Assembly (NCBI GenBank): GCA_965279565.1 | Contig: OZ257249.1 | Coordinates: 1,488,001 to 1,552,000 of the forward strand | From: Tagaea sp965279565 | Lineage (GTDB): Bacteria; Pseudomonadota; Alphaproteobacteria; CACIAM-22H2 | Reading direction: 5' to 3' | DNA length: 64,000 nucleotides | Shown: one piece after another, positions 51,356 through 61,288 of the stretch | Layout of the letters: every line of letters starts with the position of its first letter | Numbering within the stretch: position 1 is the stretch's first letter | The notes under the pieces: model-generated | The model's database searches: none | Seen by the model: the letters and a program-made list of their open reading frames with translations, nothing else | Told to the model about the DNA's origin: nothing | Position numbers and translations under genes: made by a program

Positions 51356-52489
51356 ATGAAAATAACCATCGAACGCGCCGCCCTCCTGAAGGCGCTGGGT
51401 CACATCCAGAGCGTCGTCGAACGCCGCAACACGATCCCGATCCTGTCCAACGTGCTTCTCGAAGCCACGGCCGCGAAGGGCGGGGCGGGCAAGCTCTCGC
51501 TCACCGCGACCGACATGGATGTCGCGTTCGTCGAGACGGTCCCCGCCGAAATCGCGAAGGCCGGATCGACCACGGTGCAGGCCCACACGCTGTACGAGAT
51601 CGTGCGCAAGCTGCCCGAAGGCAGCCAGGTCGGCATCGAATGGTCGGCCGAGAAGGGCCAGGTCTCGCTGCGCGCGGGCCGCTCCAGCTTCAGCCTCGCC
51701 GCACTTCCCGCCGACGATTTCCCGAAGATGGCCGCGGGCGAACTGCCGCACGCCTTCGAGATCCTCGCCGAGGACCTGAAGACGCTGATCGACAAGACGC
51801 GTTTCGCCATCTCGACCGAGGAGACGCGCTACTACCTCAACGGCATCTACATCCACGCCACCAAGTCGGGCGGCGTGGATGTGCTGCGCGCCGTGGCGAC
51901 CGACGGCCACCGGCTGGCGCGCCTTGAAATGCCGCTGCCCGACGGGGCGGCGAAGATCCCGGGCGTCATCCTGCCGCGCAAGACCGTCATGGAAGTGCGC
52001 AAGCTGATCGACGAGACGGCCGGGGCCGTGCAGGTGTCGCTCTCCGACACGCGCGTGCGCTTCGCCTTCGGCGACGCCGTGCTCGTCTCCAAGCTGATCG
52101 ACGGCGCCTTCCCGGATTACGAGCGCGTGATCCCGTCGGGCAACGACAAGACGATGGAAGTCGACCGCAAGCTGTTCGCCGCCGCCGTCGACCGCGTCGC
52201 CACGATCTCGACGGAAAAGTCGCGCGCGGTGAAGCTCGCCGCCACGAAGGGCCTGCTGTCGCTGACCGCGAACAGCCCCGACGCGGGCACGGCGAGCGAG
52301 GAAATCGAGGTTTCCTACCAGGGGCCGGCGATCGAGATCGGCTTCAACGCGCGCTATCTGCTCGACATCGCCGAGCAGATCGAGGGCGAAAACGCGACCT
52401 TCAAGATGGCCGATGCCGCATCGCCGACCGTGGTCGCCGATGCCGCCGACCCGAGCGCGCTCTACGTCCTCATGCCGATGCGCGTTTGA
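51356..52489 (+). CDS. dnaN: DNA polymerase III beta subunit (sliding clamp)
   Basis: 377 residues. MKITIERAALLKALGHIQSV is the typical start; three clamp domains follow, with TDGHRLARLEMPL in the middle and VVADAADPSALYVLMPMRV at the end (consensus PMRV/PMRL). It tethers polymerase III to DNA. It is followed by recF one base after its stop. Confidence 0.96.
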   Translation: MKITIERAALLKALGHIQSVVERRNTIPILSNVLLEATAAKGGAGKLSLTATDMDVAFVETVPAEIAKAGSTTVQAHTLYEIVRKLPEGSQVGIEWSAEKGQVSLRAGRSSFSLAALPADDFPKMAAGELPHAFEILAEDLKTLIDKTRFAISTEETRYYLNGIYIHATKSGGVDVLRAVATDGHRLARLEMPLPDGAAKIPGVILPRKTVMEVRKLIDETAGAVQVSLSDTRVRFAFGDAVLVSKLIDGAFPDYERVIPSGNDKTMEVDRKLFAAAVDRVATISTEKSRAVKLAATKGLLSLTANSPDAGTASEEIEVSYQGPAIEIGFNARYLLDIAEQIEGENATFKMADAASPTVVADAADPSALYVLMPMRV

Positions 52490-52490
52490 G

Positions 52491-53657
52491 GTGACGGCCG
52501 TTCCGGCCCGGATCGTTCCCTTCCCGGCAGCGGCGGTGCGCGCATCCGCACCCGCCGCCGTGCTGCGGCTCGACCTGACCGATTTCCGCTGCTATGCCGC
52601 CCTGCGCCTGGAGGTACCCGCCGCCCCCGTGGCGCTGGTCGGGCCGAACGGGGCGGGCAAGACGAACCTTCTGGAAGCCATCTCGTTCCTCGCGCCCGGC
52701 AAGGGCATGCGGCGCGCGCGCATCCACGATCCCGAGCGCACCGGCAGTGCCGGCCCGTGGGCCGTGTCGGCCGAGATCCGCAGCTTCGGCGAGACGGTGC
52801 GCGTGGGAACCGGGCGCGGCGAGGGCGACAAGCGCGTCGTGCGCGTCGACGGCAAGCCGCAGCGCGGCCAGGCCGAGCTTGCGCGCCGCCTGTCGGTCGT
52901 CTGGCTCACGCCCGAGATGGACCGCCTGTTCGCCGAAGGGGCAGGGGCGCGACGACGCTTCCTCGACCGGCTCGTCTACGGTTTCGATTCCGAACATGCC
53001 GGGCAGGTCGCGGCCTACGACCATTCGCTGCGCGAACGTGCGCGCCTGCTGGCCGAAGGCAACGGCGACGCGGCGTGGCTGGGTGCCTTGGAAGAATCGC
53101 TCGCCCGGCACGGTGTCGCCATCGCGATCGCGCGCGCGCAGACCGTGGCGCGCCTCGACCGCGCCGCCCACGCCAATGTCGGCCCGTTTCCCACGCCCGC
53201 CCTGACGCTGACCGGCGAGATCGAGCGCCTGTGCGCCGAGATGCCGGCTTTGGCGCTGGAAGAACGCGCGCGCGACATCCTCGCCGCCAACCGCCGCACC
53301 GACGCCGAGAGCGGCACGACCGCCTTCGGACCGCATCGCGGCGATCTTGCCGCACGCTGGGCCGAGAAGGATGCGCCCGCCGCGCGCCTGTCGACCGGCG
53401 AGCAGAAGGCATTGCTCGTGTCGCTGATCCTCGCCTATGCGCGCGAGCTGGCGGCCGAGCGCGGTGCCCCGCCCGTGCTGCTGCTCGACGAGATCGCGGC
53501 CCATCTCGACCCCGCGCGCCGCGCACATCTGTTCGACGAACTCGCCGCACTCGGCGCCCAGTTCTGGGCGACCGGTGCCGACGAGGACGCTTTCGCGCCG
53601 CTGGCCGGACGCGCGCATATGCTGCGCGTCGAGGCCGGCGGCGTGGTTCCCGCCTGA
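52491..53657 (+). CDS. recF: DNA replication and repair protein RecF
   Basis: 388 residues from GTG 52491, right after the dnaN stop. Walker A is LVGPNGAGKTNLLEAISF, the signature LSTGEQKALLVSLILAYA and Walker B LLLDEIAAHLDPARRA are present. It is an SMC-like ATPase that loads RecA at gaps. The N-terminus has ~25 extra residues (VPARIVPFPAAAVRASA) before the conserved LRLDLTDFRCY. Confidence 0.94.
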   Translation: MTAVPARIVPFPAAAVRASAPAAVLRLDLTDFRCYAALRLEVPAAPVALVGPNGAGKTNLLEAISFLAPGKGMRRARIHDPERTGSAGPWAVSAEIRSFGETVRVGTGRGEGDKRVVRVDGKPQRGQAELARRLSVVWLTPEMDRLFAEGAGARRRFLDRLVYGFDSEHAGQVAAYDHSLRERARLLAEGNGDAAWLGALEESLARHGVAIAIARAQTVARLDRAAHANVGPFPTPALTLTGEIERLCAEMPALALEERARDILAANRRTDAESGTTAFGPHRGDLAARWAEKDAPAARLSTGEQKALLVSLILAYARELAAERGAPPVLLLDEIAAHLDPARRAHLFDELAALGAQFWATGADEDAFAPLAGRAHMLRVEAGGVVPA

Positions 53658-53670
53658 AGGACGACCGAAG

Positions 53671-56118
53671 ATGACAGACCCCGCCAAGCCGATCCCGACC
53701 AAGAGCATCGAAGACGCGTCCGCCGCGTACGGTGCCGATTCCATCAAGGTGCTGCGCGGCCTCGACGCCGTGCGCAAGCGCCCCGGCATGTATATCGGCG
53801 ACACCGACGACGGCACGGGCCTGCACCACATGGTCTACGAGGTCGTCGACAACGCGATCGACGAAGCACTCGCCGGCTGGTGCGACGCGATCCAGGTCAC
53901 GCTCAACGCCGACGGCTCGGTCACGGTGCGCGACAACGGGCGCGGCATCCCGACCGACATCCACGCCGAGGAAGGCGTTTCGGCGGCCGAGGTCATCATG
54001 ACCCAGCTGCATGCCGGCGGTAAGTTCGACCAGAACTCCTACAAGGTTTCGGGCGGCCTGCACGGCGTGGGCGTGTCGGTCGTCAACGCGCTGTCCTCGC
54101 TGCTGACCTTGCGCATCTGGCGCTCGGGCAAGGCCTATTCGATGCAGTTCCGCCACGGCGAGGCGGTCGCCCCGCTTGCCGAGACCGGCCCCGCCGGCGA
54201 CGAGCGCGGCACGGAAGTGACCTTCCTGCCCTCGACCGAGACCTTCACGAAGACCGTGTTCGACTACGACACGCTCGAGCACCGCCTGCGCGAGCTCGCC
54301 TTCCTCAATTCCGGCGTGCGCCTCGTGCTGGCCGACGAGCGCGGCGTGGAACCCAAGCGCGTCGAGCTGCATTACCAGGGCGGCATCGAGGCGTTCGTGA
54401 AGTATCTCGACCGTTCGAAGCAGGCGCTGCATGCGCCCGTCTCGATGAAGGGCGAGAAGGACGGCATCACCGTCGAAGTGGCGATGGAATGGACCGACGC
54501 CTATCACGAGACGATGCTGTGCTTCACGAACAACATCCCGCAGAAGGACGGCGGCACGCATCTGGCCGGGTTCCGCGGTGCCTTGACGCGCACGATCGCG
54601 CGCGTGGCGGGCGAGAACGCCGGCAAGAAGGAAAAGGTGGCGCTGACCGGCGACGATGCGCGCGAGGGGCTGACCTGCGTGCTGTCGGTCAAGGTTCCCG
54701 ATCCCAAATTCTCGTCGCAGACGAAGGACAAGCTGGTTTCTTCCGAAGTCCGTCCGGTCGTCGAGCAGATCTGCAACGACAAGCTCCAGCAATGGTTCGA
54801 GGAGCACCCGGCCGACGCCAAGCGCATCGTCCAGAAGATCGTCGAGGCGGCCTCCGCGCGCGAGGCGGCGCGCAAGGCGCGCGAGCTGACACGCCGCAAG
54901 GGCGCGCTCGACATGGCCTCGCTGCCGGGCAAGCTTGCCGACTGCCAGGAGCGCGATCCGGCCAAGTCCGAGATCTTCATCGTCGAGGGCGATTCGGCCG
55001 GCGGTTCGGCCAAGCAGGGCCGCAACCGCGCCAACCAGGCGATCTTGCCGATCAAGGGCAAGATCCTGAACGTGGAGCGCGCGCGCCTCGACAAGATGCT
55101 GTCGTCGGCGGAAATCGGCACGCTCGTGACGGCCATCGGGACGGGCATCGGCACCGAGGAATTCGACGTCGAGAAGTGCCGCTACCACAAGATCGTCATC
55201 ATGACGGACGCCGACGTGGACGGCAGCCACATCCGCACGCTGCTGCTGACGTTCTTCTACCGCCAGATGCCCGCACTCATCGAGCGCGGCTACGTCTATA
55301 TCGCGCAGCCGCCGCTCTACAAGGTCAAGAAGGGCTCGTCGGAGGTCTATCTCAAGGACGAGCGCGCGATGGAGGATTACCTCATCGCCGGCGGGATCGA
55401 GGGCATGACGCTGACGGGTGCCGACGGCGCCATGCGCGCGGGCCCGGACCTGCGCAGTGCCGTCGAACGCGCGCGTGCGGCCAAGATGATGATCCTCGCG
55501 CTCGCGCGCCGCGTGGGTTCGCGCGACGCGGTCGAGCAGGCGGCGATCCTCGGGGCACTCGATCCCACGCTGCTGGCCGACGCCGACAAGGCGCAGGCGG
55601 TGGCCGAGTTCATCGCCAAGCGCCTCAACGTGCTGAGCCCGGAGACCGAGCGCGGCTGGACGGGTACCCGCGGCCCCGAGGGGCTGGTGTTCGAGCGCCG
55701 CCTGCGCGGCGAGATCGACCGCGCGACGATCGACCAGGTGACGATCAACTCGATCGAGGCGCGCCGCCTCGTCGAGATGGCGGGCGAACTGCAAACACTC
55801 TACGCCAAGCGCGCGAAGCTCGAGACGAAGGACAAGGGTGCCGTCGAGGTCTCGGGGCCGATCAAGCTCATCGACACGGTGCTCGAGATCGGCAAGAAGG
55901 GCCTTTCGTTCCAGCGCTACAAGGGCCTGGGCGAGATGAACCCCGAGCAGCTCTGGCAGACCACGCTCGACCCGCAGGCGCGCCACCTGCTGCAGGTCCG
56001 CGTCGCCGACACCGCCGACGCGGACGGCGTCTTCACGACGCTGATGGGCGACGTGGTCGAACCGCGCCGCGATTTCATCGTGGAAAACGCGCTCAAGGTC
56101 GCCAACCTCGACGTCTGA
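53671..56118 (+). CDS. gyrB: DNA gyrase subunit B
   Basis: 815 residues. The GHKL ATPase domain shows YEVVDNAIDEALAGWCD and GLHGVGVSVVNALSS. The TOPRIM domain shows IVEGDSAGGSAKQGRNR and MTDADVDGSHIRTLLLTFFY. The C-terminus has QRYKGLGEMNPEQLWQTTLD. With GyrA it introduces negative supercoils. It completes the dnaA-dnaN-recF-gyrB block. Confidence 0.97.
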   Translation: MTDPAKPIPTKSIEDASAAYGADSIKVLRGLDAVRKRPGMYIGDTDDGTGLHHMVYEVVDNAIDEALAGWCDAIQVTLNADGSVTVRDNGRGIPTDIHAEEGVSAAEVIMTQLHAGGKFDQNSYKVSGGLHGVGVSVVNALSSLLTLRIWRSGKAYSMQFRHGEAVAPLAETGPAGDERGTEVTFLPSTETFTKTVFDYDTLEHRLRELAFLNSGVRLVLADERGVEPKRVELHYQGGIEAFVKYLDRSKQALHAPVSMKGEKDGITVEVAMEWTDAYHETMLCFTNNIPQKDGGTHLAGFRGALTRTIARVAGENAGKKEKVALTGDDAREGLTCVLSVKVPDPKFSSQTKDKLVSSEVRPVVEQICNDKLQQWFEEHPADAKRIVQKIVEAASAREAARKARELTRRKGALDMASLPGKLADCQERDPAKSEIFIVEGDSAGGSAKQGRNRANQAILPIKGKILNVERARLDKMLSSAEIGTLVTAIGTGIGTEEFDVEKCRYHKIVIMTDADVDGSHIRTLLLTFFYRQMPALIERGYVYIAQPPLYKVKKGSSEVYLKDERAMEDYLIAGGIEGMTLTGADGAMRAGPDLRSAVERARAAKMMILALARRVGSRDAVEQAAILGALDPTLLADADKAQAVAEFIAKRLNVLSPETERGWTGTRGPEGLVFERRLRGEIDRATIDQVTINSIEARRLVEMAGELQTLYAKRAKLETKDKGAVEVSGPIKLIDTVLEIGKKGLSFQRYKGLGEMNPEQLWQTTLDPQARHLLQVRVADTADADGVFTTLMGDVVEPRRDFIVENALKVANLDV

Positions 56119-56159
56119 GACATATGGGATTCGCGCGCGCTTGACTCCGCGGCCGCATG

Positions 56160-56173
56160 GTGTAACGTTACAC
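56160..56173. promoter_or_regulatory. LacI-type operator upstream of the TRAP operon
   Basis: GTGTAACGTTACAC is a perfect 14-bp palindrome with a central CG, the form of LacI/GalR-family operators. It follows a TTGACT (56141-56146) and a related half-site, CGTTATACC, lies at 56179-56187. The likely regulator is the LacI-family protein encoded at 59142-60200. Confidence 0.7.
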
Positions 56174-56238
56174 TAAATCGTTATACCAAGGCCGATCCGG
56201 CACAAGCCGGACGCCAAAACGCCGGAGGGAGAAACGCC

Positions 56239-57243
56239 ATGTCTCGCAGGACAATGCTGTATGGATTCGTCGCCGCCGCGGCGCTCGCCGTCGCGGTCGC
56301 GGCACCGAACGATGCCGCCGCCCAGGCCAAGAAGCAGGTCAAGCTCTCGCACGCGACCGCTGCCGATCTCGGCAACGACAACCACATGGTCGCGTGGGTC
56401 ATGAAGAACTACATCAACGAATATTCCGACACGCTCGACGCGCGCATCTACGCGGCGAACGCGCTGGGCGAGGAACGCGCGGTCGTCGAAGGCATGCAGC
56501 TGGGTGCCGGCGCCACGTGCCATATCGGCGGCACGGCGATCCACAACAACTTCGTGCGCCGCATGGGCGTGCTCGACCTGCCGTTCATGTGGAAGGGCTA
56601 CGACCACGCGCACAACGTGCTCGACGGGCCGGTCGGCCAGGCGCTCGCCAAGGAGTACGAGGGGCGCGGCATCAAGGTGCTCGGCTGGCAGGACAGTTGG
56701 GGCTACCGCAACGTCGTGACCTCGAAGAAGGAGATCAAGACGGCCGCCGATCTCAAGGGCCTCAAGATCCGCACGATCCAGACGCCGACCTACGTGGCCG
56801 CCCTCAACGCGATGGGTGCGAGCGCCACGCCGATGGCGTTCGGCGAGGTGTACACGGCACTCCAGACCGGCGTGCTCGACGGCTTCGAGCATGCGCCACC
56901 GGTCGTGCTGACGGGCAAGTACTACGAGATCGCCAAGTACGTGACGCTGACCGGCCACCTGTTCGGGCCGACGGTGACGGCCTGCTCGATGAAGGAATGG
57001 ACGGGCTACACCGACAAGGAGCGCGCGGTCGTCGCCGCGGCCGCGAAGATGGCGCAGGACGTCAACCGCAACCTGTCGGCCCAGCGCGACGCCGAGGCGC
57101 TCGAAGCGCTCAAGGGTCGCGGCATGATCATCAACCAGATCGACAAGCAGCCCTTCATCTCGGCCGCCGCACCCGTGCAGGACGATCTCGCCAAGCAGAT
57201 CGGTGCCGAAGACCTGCTGCGGACCATCCGCGCGACCAAGTAG
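56239..57243 (+). CDS. TRAP transporter substrate-binding protein (DctP family)
   Basis: 334 residues with a signal peptide (FVAAAALAVAVAAPNDAAAQA). The DctP pattern is seen in DLKGLKIRTIQTPTYVAALN, where the Arg binds a substrate carboxylate, followed by GASATPMAFGEVYTALQTGV and LDGFEH. It captures an organic acid or sugar acid in the periplasm. The small and large membrane subunits follow. A hairpin at 57253-57283 separates it from dctQ. Confidence 0.93.
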   Translation: MSRRTMLYGFVAAAALAVAVAAPNDAAAQAKKQVKLSHATAADLGNDNHMVAWVMKNYINEYSDTLDARIYAANALGEERAVVEGMQLGAGATCHIGGTAIHNNFVRRMGVLDLPFMWKGYDHAHNVLDGPVGQALAKEYEGRGIKVLGWQDSWGYRNVVTSKKEIKTAADLKGLKIRTIQTPTYVAALNAMGASATPMAFGEVYTALQTGVLDGFEHAPPVVLTGKYYEIAKYVTLTGHLFGPTVTACSMKEWTGYTDKERAVVAAAAKMAQDVNRNLSAQRDAEALEALKGRGMIINQIDKQPFISAAAPVQDDLAKQIGAEDLLRTIRATK

Positions 57244-57252
57244 ACGAAAATC

Positions 57253-57283
57253 CGGCCGGCGGCGCCAGTTGGCCCGCCGGCCG
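57253..57283 (+). terminator. Intercistronic hairpin between dctP and dctQ
   Basis: A 10-bp stem with arms CGGCCGGCGG and CCGCCGGCCG and an 11-base loop sits in the 63-bp gap. Such hairpins commonly protect or attenuate transcripts so that the binding protein is made in excess of the membrane subunits. Confidence 0.6.
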
Positions 57284-57306
57284 TCCTTCCCCCGGGGCTC
57301 CCCGTC

Positions 57307-57789
57307 ATGAATGCCATCCTGCGCGCCATCGATCGAACGATGGAGTTCACGCTCTTCGTCATCTTCCTCGCCTTCTCGCTCGTCGGAGGGCTGCAGATAT
57401 TCAACCGCTTCGTGCTCGGCCTGCCGCTGAGCTGGAGCGAGGAATTCCAGAAGTTCGGCCATGTCTGGATGGTGTTCATCGCGATCCCGGTCGCGTACCG
57501 GCGCGGCTCGCATATCGGCATGGATGCGCTGCTCGTCCGGCTGCCGGCCCCGATCCGCCGCTCGATCGAACTCGTCATCGAACTCCTCTGGCTTGCGCTG
57601 GCAGCCGCCATCGGCATCTACACGCTGCGGCTGATGGAGGTGGCGAAGTTCCAGGACAGTCCCGGCCTCGGCTGGCGCATGGACCATGTCTACATGGGCA
57701 TGGTGATCGGCTCGGCCTATCTGGCGTTGGTCGCGGTCCGCCGCCTCGTCGCCTTCTTCCGCCCCGACGCCGCGGAGCAGACGCCATGA
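57307..57789 (+). CDS. TRAP transporter small permease (DctQ)
   Basis: 160 residues with four membrane segments. LPLSWSEEFQKFGHVWMVFI and YRRGSHIGMDALLVRLP match the DctQ pattern (SW.EE.....vW.vf.G). It pairs with the large permease encoded next, with a 4-bp ATGA overlap. Confidence 0.92.
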   Translation: MNAILRAIDRTMEFTLFVIFLAFSLVGGLQIFNRFVLGLPLSWSEEFQKFGHVWMVFIAIPVAYRRGSHIGMDALLVRLPAPIRRSIELVIELLWLALAAAIGIYTLRLMEVAKFQDSPGLGWRMDHVYMGMVIGSAYLALVAVRRLVAFFRPDAAEQTP

Positions 57790-59078
57790 CGCTCGTCCTG
57801 CTGTTCACGTTCCTGCTCGGCCTCATCACGCTCGGCATCCCGATCCTGCTGGTGATGGGCATCGTCGGGCTTGCCGGGATCCTGACCGAGCCCAACTTGG
57901 TGCCAGCGCTGTTCCCGCAGAAGATGTTCGCCATGCTGGACAATTTCAGCCTGCTGGCGCTGCCCTACTTCATCCTCGCGGGCGAGCTGATCTCGCGCGG
58001 CGGCATCTCGAAGCGGCTCGTCGAGTTCGCGGAATCCGCGGTCGGCCACTGGCGCGGCGGCCTCGGCCACGCCTCGGTCGTCTCGAGCATGATTTTCGCG
58101 GGTGTGTCGGGTTCGTCGGTCGCCGACACGTCGGCGATCGGCTCGATCCTCGTGCCCGCCATGAAATCGCGCGGCTACAAGCCCGGCTTCGCGGCGGCCC
58201 TCGTGGCCTGCGCGGGCACGATCGGCGCGATCATCCCGCCGAGCATGACGATGATCGTCTACGGCTCGATGGCGAACGTGTCGATCGGCGGGCTGTTCCT
58301 GGGCGGCATCATCCCGGGCATCCTGATCGGCATCGGCCTGATGATCGTCATCGCGATCTATGCGCGCCACCCGGACTATCCCGAGCTACGCGTGACGACC
58401 GGCCGCTTCATCTTCGCGACCGTGGTGCGCGCGGCGATGCTCGTCTGGCCGGCCCTGCTGGCGCCCGTGCTCGTGCTCGGCGGCATCCTCGGCGGCGTGT
58501 TCACGGCGACCGAGGCCGGCGTGGTCGCCTGCTTCTACAGCTTCTTCATCGGCTTCTTCGTCTACCGGACGATCAGCCTGCGCGACCTGCCCGAGATCTT
58601 CGTCCAGGCCGGCGTGACGACGGCGCTGGTTTCCGGGATCATCGGCGTGGCCGGCGCGTTCGGCTGGCTGCTGTCGTACCTCAACTTCAACGACGTCGTG
58701 CTGTCGGGCATCGTGTCCGTCGCCGGCACGAAGATCGCCGTCATGCTCATCCTGATGGCGGTCATGCTCGTGCTGACCATGTTCGTCGATTCGATGGCGA
58801 TCCTGATCATCATGATCCCGGTCGCCGTCGTCGTCGGACGGAGCTTCGGCATCGACGAGTTCCAGCTCGGCCTGCTCATGGTCATGGCCACGCAGATCGG
58901 GTCGACGACCCCGCCGGTCGCGGTGCTCCTTTTCGTGGCGACCAGCATCGCCGGCTGCACCTACAGCGAGACGGTCCGCTACTGCTGGGCCTTCATCGCG
59001 GCCGAGGTCGCGGTCCTGCTGCTCGTCGTGTTTTTCCCGGAACTTGCATCGTGGATTCCGCATATGGTCCTGGGGTAG
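57786..59078 (+). CDS. TRAP transporter large permease (DctM)
   Basis: 430 residues with about 12 membrane segments. Typical motifs are LLALPYFILAGELISRGGIS, GVSGSSVADTSAIGSILVPA and GTIGAIIPPSMTMIVYG, which form the ion/substrate sites of the family. It carries the solute with Na+ across the inner membrane. Confidence 0.94.
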   Translation: MTLVLLFTFLLGLITLGIPILLVMGIVGLAGILTEPNLVPALFPQKMFAMLDNFSLLALPYFILAGELISRGGISKRLVEFAESAVGHWRGGLGHASVVSSMIFAGVSGSSVADTSAIGSILVPAMKSRGYKPGFAAALVACAGTIGAIIPPSMTMIVYGSMANVSIGGLFLGGIIPGILIGIGLMIVIAIYARHPDYPELRVTTGRFIFATVVRAAMLVWPALLAPVLVLGGILGGVFTATEAGVVACFYSFFIGFFVYRTISLRDLPEIFVQAGVTTALVSGIIGVAGAFGWLLSYLNFNDVVLSGIVSVAGTKIAVMLILMAVMLVLTMFVDSMAILIIMIPVAVVVGRSFGIDEFQLGLLMVMATQIGSTTPPVAVLLFVATSIAGCTYSETVRYCWAFIAAEVAVLLLVVFFPELASWIPHMVLG

Positions 59079-59141
59079 AGGATGGACCGGGTCCGGAGCA
59101 CCCGGCGGAACGATACGGCCAGAAAGCCGAAGAACGCGCAC

Positions 59142-60200
59142 ATGTCGACCATCACCGACGTAGCCAAGATGGCGGGGGTCTCGGTTTCGACCGTCTCGAA
59201 CGTCCTGAACGGCCGGACCGGCCGCATGGGCGAGGCGACGCTGGCACGCGTCGAGAAGGCGATGTCCCAGCTCGGCTACCGCCCGAACCTCGCGGCACGC
59301 CAGCTGAAGACGGGCGAGGCGTCGATGATCGGGCTGCTCGTGCCGTCGCTCGGCAACCCCAGCTACGGCATGCTCGCGCGCGAGATCGAGACGGAATCGC
59401 GCCGCTACGGGTTCCGCGTCATCGTCGGCAACACCAACCGCGACCCGCAACTCGAGCGCGCCTTCATCGACGACATGACCGCGCAGGGCGTGCGCGGCGT
59501 CATCGTGATCTCCTCGCTCGCCGACGAGAGCCATCTCGAAGCGCCCGCCCTGCAGGGGCTGGTCGCGGTCAGCTACGACAGCCATTCGCGCCGCAACGTC
59601 CGGCCGATCCTCGACTACGTCTCGGCCGACAACTCCGCCGGCGTGCGGCTGGCGGTGGAGCACCTGGCCGCGGCAGGCCACCGCACCGTCGCATTCCTGA
59701 CGCCGAAGATCTGGACCTTCAGCCGCGCGGAGAAGCGCAAGGGGTTCCTTGCCGCGATCCGCGACGGCGGGCTCAAGGGTGTCGTCATCGAAGGGGCTGT
59801 CGCCTCGATCTATGCGGACGCCGAAATGGCCGAGCTGGGGCAGGGGCTGGCCGAACCGTTCGCGCGCCACGCCGACCGGCCGACGGCGGCGATCGCGATC
59901 AACGACATGATGGCGATCGGCCTCGTCTCGGGCCTCGCCCCGCTCGGCATCCGCGTTCCCTCCGACGTGTCGGTGGTCGGCATGGATGGCATCCCGCTTG
60001 GCGCGTTCACCTCGCCGCCGCTGACGACCGTGCGCCTGCCCTTGCGCGAACTCGCGCGCACGATGGTCGACCGCATCATGCTGCGCCTCAAGCAGCCGGG
60101 CACGGTTCCGGCCGAATTCAGGTTCGCGCCCGAAATGCTGGTGCGCGGATCCGTCGCCGCGCCGCCGAAGGGACCGGGGCGCGGCGCGCGGCGGAAATAG
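59142..60200 (+). CDS. LacI family transcriptional regulator
   Basis: 352 residues from ATG 59142. The N-terminal helix-turn-helix is TITDVAKMAGVSVSTVSNVL and the hinge helix region is YRPNLAARQLKTG. The periplasmic-binding-protein-like effector domain follows (IGLLVPSLGNPSYGMLAREI, VVGMDGIPLGAFTSPPLTTV). It probably represses the TRAP operon through the upstream palindrome and responds to the transported compound or its catabolite. Confidence 0.93.
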   Translation: MSTITDVAKMAGVSVSTVSNVLNGRTGRMGEATLARVEKAMSQLGYRPNLAARQLKTGEASMIGLLVPSLGNPSYGMLAREIETESRRYGFRVIVGNTNRDPQLERAFIDDMTAQGVRGVIVISSLADESHLEAPALQGLVAVSYDSHSRRNVRPILDYVSADNSAGVRLAVEHLAAAGHRTVAFLTPKIWTFSRAEKRKGFLAAIRDGGLKGVVIEGAVASIYADAEMAELGQGLAEPFARHADRPTAAIAINDMMAIGLVSGLAPLGIRVPSDVSVVGMDGIPLGAFTSPPLTTVRLPLRELARTMVDRIMLRLKQPGTVPAEFRFAPEMLVRGSVAAPPKGPGRGARRK

Positions 60201-60208
60201 CCGCCGCC

Positions 60209-61201
60209 ATGCGCATCCTGTTGACCCACGCACCTGACGCCCGCATGCGCTACTACGGCGATGCCGCCCTCGGCGAACTGCGCCGGTTCGGCGAGGTGCG
60301 CCTCAATCCGACCGGTGATGCGCTCGGCTCGCCCGCGCTCGCCGAACTTGCCCGCGACTGCGACGTTATCGTGTCGGACCGGCAGACGCCGGCCCCGGCC
60401 GTCCTGTTCGAGAGCCTCCCCGGCCTCGTCGCCTTCGTGCGCTGCGCGATGGACATCCGCAACATCGACGTGACGGCCGCAAGCCGGGCCGGCATCGTCG
60501 TCACACGTGCGTCGGCCGGCTTCGTCGCGTCGGCCGCCGAACTCGCGATCGGCTTCCTGATCGATCTTGGACGCGGGACGAGCGCGTCGGTCGCCGCCTA
60601 CCGGTCCGGCCGCGCGCCCGAGATCCGGATGGGCGTCCAGCTTGCCGGCTCGACGCTCGGCATCGTCGGCTGCGGCGCAATCGGCCGCCGACTTGCGGGA
60701 CTTGCCTTGGCGCTTGGCATGACCGTTCTCGCGTCCGATCCCGATCCCGGCGCCGTGCCGCCGGGCGTCGAACATGCCGAATTCGGCACGCTGCTGCGCC
60801 GGTCGGATTTCGTCGTCTGCCTGGCGGCGGCGACGCCGCAGACAAGGCACATGATGGACGCGGGCGCTTTCGCCGCGATGCGGCGCGGCGCCTGTTTCGT
60901 CAATCTTTCGCGCGGCGAGCTCGTCGACGACGCGGCGCTGGTCGCGGCACTCGATTCCGGCCATCTCGCGGGTGCCGCCGTCGATGTCGGCATGGCGCCC
61001 GACCAGATGCCGTCGCCGGCGGTCGCCGCCCATCCCAAGGTCGTCGCCACGCCGCACATCGGCGGACTGACGCCGGAAGCGGTCTCGCATCAGGCGTTCG
61101 ATACGGTCCGGCAGGTCGAGGCACTGAGCCGCGGCGAAATGCCGGATCTTGCCGTCAATCCGGAAAGTGCCACGCGACTCTCAAGGCTGCGCCGCACCTG
61201 A
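60209..61201 (+). CDS. D-isomer-specific 2-hydroxyacid dehydrogenase family protein
   Basis: 330 residues. The NAD-binding motif is LGIVGCGAIGRRLAGLALAL, the catalytic Arg is in FVNLSRGELVDD, and the catalytic His is in VATPHIGGLTPEA. The usual catalytic Glu region (DVFxxEP) reads DVGMAPDQMPSP, with no Glu at the expected place. It follows the LacI gene by 8 bp and probably acts on the compound imported by the TRAP system. Confidence 0.85.
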   Translation: MRILLTHAPDARMRYYGDAALGELRRFGEVRLNPTGDALGSPALAELARDCDVIVSDRQTPAPAVLFESLPGLVAFVRCAMDIRNIDVTAASRAGIVVTRASAGFVASAAELAIGFLIDLGRGTSASVAAYRSGRAPEIRMGVQLAGSTLGIVGCGAIGRRLAGLALALGMTVLASDPDPGAVPPGVEHAEFGTLLRRSDFVVCLAAATPQTRHMMDAGAFAAMRRGACFVNLSRGELVDDAALVAALDSGHLAGAAVDVGMAPDQMPSPAVAAHPKVVATPHIGGLTPEAVSHQAFDTVRQVEALSRGEMPDLAVNPESATRLSRLRRT

Positions 61202-61288
61202 CGCCGGGCCCGGCGCGACGCTTTCCAAGTCGCGGAATATGGGCCAATGTTCCGGATACCTAGTGGACGCGAAACCGGAATTCAGAAG

